The translations under genes were made by a program, and so were the position numbers. The notes beneath the pieces were generated by a model that saw only the letters and a list, made by a program, of their open reading frames with translations, ran no database searches and was not told the DNA's origin. This document shows, in pieces, positions 33,204-38,573 of a stretch of DNA of 38,573 bases. The stretch's first letter is position 1. Each line of letters starts with the position of its first letter. Source of the stretch: Flavobacteriaceae bacterium UBA1682 (GTDB taxonomy: Bacteria > Bacteroidota > Bacteroidia > Flavobacteriales > Flavobacteriaceae); NCBI GenBank assembly GCA_002320285.1, contig DCKE01000021.1, positions 54,691-93,263 of the forward strand, in the 5' to 3' direction.

Positions 33204-33230
33204 GAAAACTCCCTTATAGGGAGTTTTTTT
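33204..33230 (+). terminator. Terminator after the DUF4252 gene
   Basis: A stem AAAACTCCCT / AGGGAGTTTT with a 3-base loop and a seven-T run, starting 4 bases after the stop codon. Confidence 0.9.
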
Positions 33231-33355
33231 ATGTCTTATTGCTATTTTTTAATACGCTTAATTGCTGTTTTAGTGCTGCTGGTAAAACGTATTTTGACAA
33301 TTTCAATTAAAAATGAATACTGGCTTTCCAGAGCCTTTTGATCTATGCGTCAAAC

Positions 33356-33838
33356 CTATTGTATTCTTTTATAAATAAACGTATAAAAATCCTCCTCTTT
33401 CAACTCCGGGATTCTTCCTTCTACTCCATTATCGTCATAAAAACCCTGAATAGCAAGTTTGGATGCTGTCAACTCTTTGATATAATATTTGATGACAGAA
33501 TCTGATCCTATAGTTGCACCACCTCCTTTACTTATAGTAGTCAGCACATTATCAACAATTTCATAATTTACAGTACTGATTTTAACTTCAGCACAATCCT
33601 TGCCTCGAAAAGACGATTGTAAAAAAACTAAATCCGATTTAAATTCGACAAAGGTTTTAGCTACACAAGGTTCTTGTATTAAAATTTTAGATATATCGGT
33701 GTTTTCAGCATCGTTATAATCTACCAACAACCATTTTCCAACAATTGCCTCTTGATAGGTCACTATAGTAGCACTATCATCACTACCGCAAGATGTTAGA
33801 AACGCAAATCCTAAAAAAAGAAATAGAATTTTTCTCAT
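33356..33838 (-). CDS. Lipocalin-like lipoprotein
   Basis: A 160-residue lipoprotein, signal ending LTSC (Cys17) followed by GSDDS. The segment IVGKWLLVDY (about 32-41) is the opening of lipocalin-like domains (DUF5004/DUF4923-type) common in Bacteroidota. The rest fits a small beta-barrel ending FYTFIYKR. Two cysteines (about 58 and 81) could pair. The acidic stretch after the lipidated cysteine is like that of surface-exposed lipoproteins. It stands alone; the 33201-33355 gap beyond its end holds only the terminator of the DUF4252 unit. The ligand is unknown. Confidence 0.75.
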   Translation of the reverse strand: MRKILFLFLGFAFLTSCGSDDSATIVTYQEAIVGKWLLVDYNDAENTDISKILIQEPCVAKTFVEFKSDLVFLQSSFRGKDCAEVKISTVNYEIVDNVLTTISKGGGATIGSDSVIKYYIKELTASKLAIQGFYDDNGVEGRIPELKEEDFYTFIYKRIQ

Positions 33839-34033
33839 AATTTACTGTTTTTTGAATAAAAAGCAAAATTAGCGCTTATATATTTAAAAACAAATAAAAA
33901 ATTATATTATTTTTAACATTAAAAACAGGAATGCATAAAAAATTAAATTTGTATATGTTTTACCATACACGAAAATACATAGCAGTTTATAAACCAGAAC
34001 TAATTTGAGATTCGTTAAATATTCGCACTTATT

Positions 34034-34393
34034 TTAAGTATTACCCGCCTTACCTAAAAGCGTTTTTAAATGAGGTGCAAAGTCCAATCCCCATCGATTG
34101 ACAGCTTGCACTATAGGCAATGCCTCCCTACCTATCGACGTAATAGCATATTCTACTTTTGGTGGTACTTCGGGATATATCTGTTTTGATACGATACCGT
34201 GAAATTCCAATTGCTTTAACTGCTCGTGTAAAACTCGCTTGGTTATATCTGGTATAGCTTCCATCAAATCCTTTGGTCTGCAGATGCCTTTGCTGATTTC
34301 CTGTAGTATACAAAATTTCCATTTTGAAAGGATTACCTCCAAGGCAATTCCGGTTCCACACTCAAAATCTAAGGGTATTTTTCGCTGATACAT
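34034..34393 (-). CDS. HxlR-family transcriptional regulator
   Basis: A 119-residue winged-helix regulator. Seen are the N-terminal cysteine in FECGTGIALEVILSKWKF (Cys12), the recognition-helix region with ITKRVLHEQLKQLEFHGIV (about 50-69), and the wing with PPKVEYAITSIGREALP. HxlR proteins bind as dimers and often sense electrophiles or oxidants through the N-terminal cysteine (for example YodB and HypR). It is divergent from the oxidoreductase gene with 166 bases between, the usual arrangement for a regulator and its target. Quinone or electrophile sensing is therefore a reasonable guess. Confidence 0.93.
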   Translation of the reverse strand: MYQRKIPLDFECGTGIALEVILSKWKFCILQEISKGICRPKDLMEAIPDITKRVLHEQLKQLEFHGIVSKQIYPEVPPKVEYAITSIGREALPIVQAVNRWGLDFAPHLKTLLGKAGNT

Positions 34394-34508
34394 AACACTT
34401 TAATTTGAGTAAAAATACAAATAATTAAATCAATCTATCGACATCATTGCAATATCCCCAAAATTTTGATCGTGCTGAATTTATCACTTAGATAGAATTT
34501 TATCCCTT

Positions 34509-34540
34509 ATTGCGCAGCAGCACGAAGTCCTTTAATTTTG
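34509..34540 (+). promoter_or_regulatory. Promoter of the oxidoreductase gene
   Basis: ATTG (34509-34512) and TAATTTTG (34533-34540) with 20 bases between fit TTTG-N19-TAnnTTTG closely. The -7 box is 20 bases before the ATG. The HxlR operator would be expected nearby; no perfect inverted repeat is obvious by eye. Confidence 0.5.
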
Positions 34541-34559
34541 TACTATAAATCAAATCATT

Positions 34560-35090
34560 ATGAAAAAACTGGTCGTTGTCACCCACCCTCAAATAGAAAA
34601 TTCGCTGATAAACAGCCGTTGGATTTCGGAATTGCAAAAATATCCCGATCAATTTACCGTGCATGAGTTATACGACAAATATCCCGACGGAATAATAAAT
34701 GTTGAAGACGAGCAAAAACTAGTCGAAGCACACGATATTATTATTTTTCAATATCCCTTGTATTGGTTTAACTGCCCGCCTCTTTTAAAGCAATGGCTTG
34801 ATGAAGTATTATTACACGGTTGGGCATATGGGTCTACTGGCAACAAGATGCAAGGCAAAAAAATAGCCTTAGCCATAACAGCTGGTATTAAAGAAATCGA
34901 TTATCGCATAGATGGCTTATACGCAGGGACCATAAAACAGCTCTGCTTACCCTTTCAAATGACAGCACAATACATAGGTGCCGAATTAGTCGATATCTTT
35001 TGTTGGTATGATGTAGAACACCAACCTACAGCAGAAGTTATAGAAGACAGTGCTAAATCCTATATTAAATTTGCCCTTAGTCTTTCTTAA
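34560..35090 (+). CDS. NAD(P)H-dependent oxidoreductase (NQO1/KefF/MdaB-like flavodoxin fold)
   Basis: A 176-residue flavodoxin-fold enzyme. Family marks are the opening VVTHPQIENSLINSRW (about 5-20), HDIIIFQYPLYWFNCPPLLKQWLD (59-82, in outline) with the FMN-binding and substrate-face residues, and the GWAYGSTGNKMQGKK stretch. Such enzymes reduce quinones and other electrophiles with NAD(P)H by two electrons. It is divergent from an HxlR regulator and followed after 132 bases by a DUF3995 gene. KefF-type relatives also activate potassium efflux, but no kef gene is present. Confidence 0.92.
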   Translation: MKKLVVVTHPQIENSLINSRWISELQKYPDQFTVHELYDKYPDGIINVEDEQKLVEAHDIIIFQYPLYWFNCPPLLKQWLDEVLLHGWAYGSTGNKMQGKKIALAITAGIKEIDYRIDGLYAGTIKQLCLPFQMTAQYIGAELVDIFCWYDVEHQPTAEVIEDSAKSYIKFALSLS

Positions 35091-35222
35091 ATGCAGGCTT
35101 ATTTCACCCTTTGATAAGTTTTAAAAACAGTTTCAAAAGCGAAAAAATAATAAGCTGAAAAAGACTTTAAAATCCATTAAAATACCGAAATTTGTTAGGC
35201 TTTAACTGCTATAAAACTATAT

Positions 35223-35639
35223 ATGATATTATCACTTCTCCATGCACTGGTATTTGCTTTTTTGGGCCTACTCCATATTTATTGGGTGTTAGGCGGAACG
35301 TGGGGCATGATTGCCGCCGTACCAACTGATGAAAAAGGAAAACAACTGTTTAAACCCAGTAAATTTGGCACTTTAATAGTGGCTTTAGGACTATTTATTT
35401 TTGGATGTATCAATCTACTATATACGGAATGGATTGCCTCAGATCTTAAAATAATGTATTTAAAATACGGTATTTTGATGATCGCACTAATTTTTGGTCT
35501 GCGCAGTATCGGAGATTTCCGTTATGTAGGATTTAGCAAACGCTATAAATCATCTTTATTTGCACAATTGGACAGCAAGTACTTTTGTCCCTTATGTTTA
35601 TTACTGGCTCTAACGCATCTTGTACTGTATGTATTTTAA
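35223..35639 (+). CDS. DUF3995 membrane protein
   Basis: A 138-residue integral membrane protein with four hydrophobic segments (about 4-25, 47-66, 77-95 and 117-137). The early LHIYWVLGGTWG motif and the central RSIGDFRYVG motif are characteristic of DUF3995. The function is unknown. It stands on the same strand as the oxidoreductase gene and ends in a shared bidirectional terminator. Confidence 0.88.
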   Translation: MILSLLHALVFAFLGLLHIYWVLGGTWGMIAAVPTDEKGKQLFKPSKFGTLIVALGLFIFGCINLLYTEWIASDLKIMYLKYGILMIALIFGLRSIGDFRYVGFSKRYKSSLFAQLDSKYFCPLCLLLALTHLVLYVF

Positions 35640-35671
35640 GCCGTTTACCACAAATTAAGATGATAAAAGTA

Positions 35672-35709
35672 AAAAAAAAAGGATCCCTAAAACAGGGATC
35701 CTTTTTTTT
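35672..35709. terminator. Bidirectional terminator between DUF3995 and the choloylglycine-hydrolase gene
   Basis: A perfect stem AAAAAAAAGGATCCCT / AGGGATCC followed by eight T, with A and T runs on either side. The two flanking genes converge on it. Confidence 0.92.
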
Positions 35710-35746
35710 ACGTATATAAGATCTTTTCTAAAATATCCAAAACTTA

Positions 35747-36796
35747 CTAAATTCCTAAAAACTTAAATGGTGCTGCTACTTTAAATTCTTTATTAGTTTT
35801 ACCATTGTAGGTTTTGTAATCATCTAAACTCAATTTCATTACTTTTCCTTTACTGCTCAAGTCAAAATCTTTAAGATCTACCCAAAATGTATTTGGTGTT
35901 AATACCGTTTCAAAATAGTACACTAAATTCTTTTGATCGGAAACCGAACGCCAACGAGTCGAAGAGATATTAGGCTCTTGTTCAGACGAAATTCCAAACG
36001 GTACCGAGCAATTGCGAATTACACTAAAAACACTAGCTACAGCATGGCGTACATTATCTGTTTGAGGTATTGCATTGATATAGTAAGAAGCGCGAACAAA
36101 GCGATCCGCTGCGCGATTGGTACCCGGCAACATAATGGTTCCCGGAATTCCCTTCCAGTAACTGTTCAACGCCAATTGTTCATCAAATACAGGGGAATTG
36201 GTCATTACCGTATAAGACGCATCGTGATGGATCATCAATTTACCGTTGATGTACTCAAAAATAGCATTATCGCCTTGTGCATCAGAAATTGACAAATGTA
36301 GTGTAGTAAACTTTTGAGTGCCCGGTATATAATCGCTTACAACAACAAAAGGCTCCTTTTCCAAATATTTTACGGCTTCACCAACTGTAGCGAAATTATC
36401 CAATACATATTGAGCCCAGGTTGCAATTGAAATCCCTTTCTCACTACCCTTTCCATCGAATTTAGGATATTTTGACTCCACCAACCATAAAATATTGGCC
36501 ACCAAACCCTTTTCATTCATACCATCTGCCGTAGCAATATCCCAGGCAGTACTAATAACACTACCGTATTTAGACTGCCAATTTACAGAATTTGGTCCTA
36601 CCTCTCCACTGCGCTGCATTCCTCGTGGAAATACCCATAGATTAGCTTGGATATCATCTTTCCAATCCATCGATCGCGCCGTGATTACCGTTCCATTAGG
36701 CCCCTTATAGACCACTCGGGTACATGCGTACGAACTGTTCCAAAATCCGACAACCGTAAAAATTAAAAACAGTAAAAAAGGTGTAGCTTTTCTCAT
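35747..36796 (-). CDS. Linear amide C-N hydrolase, choloylglycine hydrolase family
   Basis: A 349-residue N-terminal-nucleophile hydrolase related to bile-salt hydrolase and penicillin V acylase. The open frame runs to 36865, but the ATG at 36796 gives a proper signal peptide (about 1-24, ending SSYA). Cleavage exposes Cys25 (CTRVVY), the family's catalytic N-terminal cysteine. Other family marks are ARSMDW (about 41-46), GMNEKGL, and the late NSPVFDEQL stretch with the conserved asparagine. Exported location means it acts on extracellular amides. In gram-negative relatives, N-acyl-homoserine lactones or bile salts are substrates; the substrate is not decided here. Confidence 0.9.
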   Translation of the reverse strand: MRKATPFLLFLIFTVVGFWNSSYACTRVVYKGPNGTVITARSMDWKDDIQANLWVFPRGMQRSGEVGPNSVNWQSKYGSVISTAWDIATADGMNEKGLVANILWLVESKYPKFDGKGSEKGISIATWAQYVLDNFATVGEAVKYLEKEPFVVVSDYIPGTQKFTTLHLSISDAQGDNAIFEYINGKLMIHHDASYTVMTNSPVFDEQLALNSYWKGIPGTIMLPGTNRAADRFVRASYYINAIPQTDNVRHAVASVFSVIRNCSVPFGISSEQEPNISSTRWRSVSDQKNLVYYFETVLTPNTFWVDLKDFDLSSKGKVMKLSLDDYKTYNGKTNKEFKVAAPFKFLGI

Positions 36797-36822
36797 TTGT
36801 GTAGCATTTGTTATTGTTATAG

Positions 36823-36830
36823 TAAATATA
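36823..36830 (-). promoter_or_regulatory. Possible -7 box of the choloylglycine-hydrolase gene
   Basis: The minus strand reads TATATTTA, seven of eight matches to TAnnTTTG, 27 bases before the preferred ATG. It lies inside the longer open frame and so supports the start at 36796 over the one at 36865. Confidence 0.35.
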
Positions 36831-37034
36831 CTGATAATTAACGTTGGAACACAAGCAAAAAACACCCTTTTAGTTAATTTTAATTAAAACAAATGAAGTC
36901 GTACAATAAAAAAAATAAATTTCAGAAGATGCTAGCTGTTAAAAATCAAACCATTACTCAGATAGATAGGATCATTTAAAAATCAATTAAATAAGAATCG
37001 TAATGCAAATGGCTGTGAATTTCATACTTTTATC

Positions 37035-37049
37035 CGTTAATACTTAACG
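37035..37049. promoter_or_regulatory. Inverted repeat directly before the hydroxylase gene
   Basis: CGTTAA, 3 bases, TTAACG forms a perfect inverted repeat ending 9 bases before the ATG and following a -7-like TACTTTTA (37024-37031). It could be an operator covering the transcription start or ribosome-binding region. This is inferred from symmetry and place only. Confidence 0.35.
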
Positions 37050-37058
37050 AACCATAAG

Positions 37059-37760
37059 ATGACTTTGATTGATACCATCGAAAACTTCTCGCCTAAGACA
37101 TGGATCATTTTTAGTCTGATTTCCAATATAGCGCTTTTTTTACTAGCTATCTCCCTGTATCTTCTTATCGACAAAAGCTGTAGTAAAGACAAATTGCAAC
37201 GGAATGATCACCCAATTAGCCGCCCCGACATCTACCTGAGCCTGCTAACCGTACTGCTCAATAGTCTGCTGATGTTGCTGGCTGTTTACCTGTGGAAACT
37301 AGGTTTTTTAAGCTGGCAACACGACAATTCGTTAGCTACTATTATCCTGGAAACGCTGGTGATAATCTTAATCATGGACGTATTGATGTATGTTTTCCAT
37401 TTTGTAGCGCATACTCCCTTTATTTATAAATTACTACATCGCAAACACCATGAACACAGCAGCACGAATTATTTAAGTCTTTTTGTACTGCATCCGTTTG
37501 AAACGGTCGGTTTTGGACTGATGATGATTTTGCTGTTTACCAGTTATAACTTCTCTGTTTATGCACTGTCGCTATATATCGCGATCAATCTCATCTGGGG
37601 AACCCTAGGTCATTTGAATCGAGAGTTTTTCCCCAAGTGGGCAGACTACTTTTTTTTGGGAACTACAAAATTCCACAACCAACATCATTTACATGAACAG
37701 CGTAATTTTGGTTTTTACACCACGATATGGGACCGCCTTTTCGGAACCTACAAAAAGTAA
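37059..37760 (+). CDS. Sterol desaturase / fatty acid hydroxylase family protein
   Basis: A 233-residue membrane protein with four or more hydrophobic segments and the three histidine clusters of the di-iron family: HFVAH (114-118), HRKHH (127-131) and HNQHH (206-210). Such enzymes insert oxygen into, or desaturate, lipid chains or carotenoids at the membrane; bacterial members include beta-carotene-hydroxylase-like proteins. The window has no carotenoid genes, so the lipid substrate is open. It stands alone with about 190 bases of AT-rich DNA on each side. The 37761-37963 gap holds nothing recognisable. Confidence 0.9.
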   Translation: MTLIDTIENFSPKTWIIFSLISNIALFLLAISLYLLIDKSCSKDKLQRNDHPISRPDIYLSLLTVLLNSLLMLLAVYLWKLGFLSWQHDNSLATIILETLVIILIMDVLMYVFHFVAHTPFIYKLLHRKHHEHSSTNYLSLFVLHPFETVGFGLMMILLFTSYNFSVYALSLYIAINLIWGTLGHLNREFFPKWADYFFLGTTKFHNQHHLHEQRNFGFYTTIWDRLFGTYKK

Positions 37761-37963
37761 TTTTATATTTATAGTAACCTATATGACAACATTAGAAAAG
37801 CGAGTGTACTCTAAAAACTTATTAGTAAGAATATCTTCGACTAATTGATCAATCGATCTTTTTTTTGATACCGTTAAAAGGAACGTTTCTAAATTGAAAA
37901 GCGATGGAGCGGTACTGAGATTATTATTCTATTTTTGTCGCCAACAAAGTAAACTCAAACAAT

Positions 37964-38188
37964 ATGTCAAAAACAAAACTTACCATAAACAACAACGGTT
38001 CGGTAAAAATCGAGGGCGATTTTGAAATCGTAGATAGAAATGGAGATGCTTATGGATTACAGGGAAGAACGGTACTCTCTATTTGTCGATGCGGACTTTC
38101 TAAAAACAAACCTTTTTGCGACGGGGCTCACAACGGTCATTTTGAGCATGAAGCGATTGCATTTGATCTTCCTCCTAAGAAAGTATAA
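37964..38188 (+). CDS. CDGSH iron-sulfur domain protein
   Basis: A 74-residue protein with one CDGSH domain that holds a 2Fe-2S cluster through three cysteines and one histidine: Cys41 and Cys43 in CRCG, Cys52 in PFCDGAH and His56. The serine of the name-giving motif is alanine here (CDGAH), which is allowed in bacterial members. It has no membrane anchor, so it is cytoplasmic. Likely roles are electron transfer or cluster handling. The neighbouring hydroxylase needs electrons, but the 203-base gap gives no firm link. A terminator follows. Confidence 0.93.
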   Translation: MSKTKLTINNNGSVKIEGDFEIVDRNGDAYGLQGRTVLSICRCGLSKNKPFCDGAHNGHFEHEAIAFDLPPKKV

Positions 38189-38194
38189 GCACAA

Positions 38195-38226
38195 TTAAAA
38201 AGCACACTTAACCGTGTGCTTTTTAA
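38195..38226 (+). terminator. Terminator of the CDGSH gene
   Basis: A stem TTAAAAAGCACAC / GTGTGCTTTTTAA with a 6-base loop, starting 7 bases after the stop codon. Confidence 0.9.
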
Positions 38227-38511
38227 TTTTAAGAAAATGCATAAACCCTTTTTCGGCAAAGCAAACCCTATTCCTATTTACCGTTTCAAGTCACAGACTG
38301 TTGTATTGGCCCCATATAAGTAAACTACAATACACTTAATGTGGTATTGCTTTGCCCTGTGGAGTCGGTTTATTGATCCCTAACTCCATGTGGGTTTGGT
38401 ATCGTTCTAAATTCTAAAAATCTACGTGACGAAGCTTACATCAATTCGACGCCATGCAAATAGAAGCATGTCACATCAAAAGGCAGGGTAGTGTACTGAT
38501 GAAAAAAGTCC
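38227..38511. other. Gene-free stretch next to a tRNA 3' end
   Basis: About 285 bases with no credible open frame, and GC slightly higher than the AT-rich intergenic DNA elsewhere. Short open stretches occur on the minus strand (for example FDVTCFYLHGVELM near 38450) but are broken by stops and lack starts. It may be the worn remains of a gene. I see no direct repeat of the tRNA end within it. Confidence 0.4.
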
Positions 38512-38516
38512 AAAAA

Positions 38517-38548
38517 AAAAGCGCAACTAAATAAATAGTTACGCTTTT
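38517..38548 (-). terminator. Terminator of the partial tRNA
   Basis: Arms AAAAGCGCAACTA (38517-38529) and TAGTTACGCTTTT (38536-38548) pair with one C-A mismatch. On the minus strand the T run (complement of 38512-38520) follows. It begins at the very end of the tRNA. Confidence 0.8.
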
Positions 38549-38573
38549 GGTGACCCGACTGGGGCTCGAACCC
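38548..38573 (-). tRNA. Partial tRNA (3' end), identity not determinable
   Basis: Read on the minus strand: the T-loop TTCGAGC (38564-38570) with three bases of the 5' stem arm visible, the 3' arm CCCAG (38559-38563), an acceptor arm TCGGGTC (38552-38558), discriminator A (38551) and an encoded CCA (38548-38550). The anticodon lies outside the window. By pairing, the tRNA should begin GACCCGA. Confidence 0.85.

Noticed and set aside
36797..36865. 23-residue N-terminal extension of the choloylglycine-hydrolase frame
   Set aside because: It would bury the signal peptide inside the protein and covers a probable -7 box; the ATG at 36796 gives a normal signal peptide with Cys at the mature N-terminus.

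Overview
The window looks like chromosomal DNA from a low-GC member of the Bacteroidota, most likely family Flavobacteriaceae. The reasons are: a type IX secretion gene (porQ) in the order cmk-porQ-lon; the run tgt-lptG-like-EamA-accA-dnaB, typical of flavobacteria; many short SPase II lipoproteins; families largely confined to Bacteroidota (DUF4252, a BtuG-like beta-propeller); and -7 boxes of the TAnnTTTG type instead of sigma70-type promoters. No rRNA, CRISPR array, prophage or complete insertion sequence is visible. The only tRNA is a partial one cut by the right edge.

Layout. 1-291 holds short tandem repeats. 292-10318 carries a lipoprotein gene and then a minus-strand block: nucleoside MFS transporter, cmk, porQ, lon, a lipoprotein, a UMF1/Atg22-like MFS transporter and an M48 lipoprotein peptidase. 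10440-12533 holds an alpha/beta hydrolase and a lipoprotein msrB, converging on birA with no gap. 12630-18281 is a plus-strand run: rsfS, ftsH, a terminator with an overlapping promoter, then a tightly packed group of LUD protein, cdsA, psd, acyl-CoA-binding protein and a lipoprotein superoxide dismutase. This links ribosome silencing and membrane proteolysis with phospholipid synthesis. 18282-22700 is the accessory part: an 863-base gene-free stretch full of hairpins, a patatin-like phospholipase, a secreted protein of unknown function, a decayed copy of the 5' end of dnaB, and a small membrane protein preceded by a gene fragment. 22725-28620 is core housekeeping DNA on the minus strand. 28810-33200 holds an ABC-type corrinoid/iron-chelate uptake pair without its ATPase, a divergent beta-propeller lipoprotein, and a two-gene DUF4252 unit. 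33356-38188 holds a lipoprotein, an HxlR regulator divergent from a quinone-type oxidoreductase and DUF3995 protein, a choloylglycine-hydrolase-family enzyme, a fatty-acid hydroxylase-family protein and a CDGSH iron-sulfur protein.

The strongest unusual signal is at 21853-22696. About 146 bp matching the start of dnaB and its upstream bases lies downstream of the intact dnaB. Two hairpins sharing the same 11-base arm lie at the outer sides of the remnant and of the two small ORFs. This looks like an insertion that duplicated or replaced dnaB. The second is a row of four hairpins at 18758-18912 behind a -7-like box, a candidate small RNA. The third is a tRNA-guanine transglycosylase in which all three cysteines of the usual zinc site are replaced.
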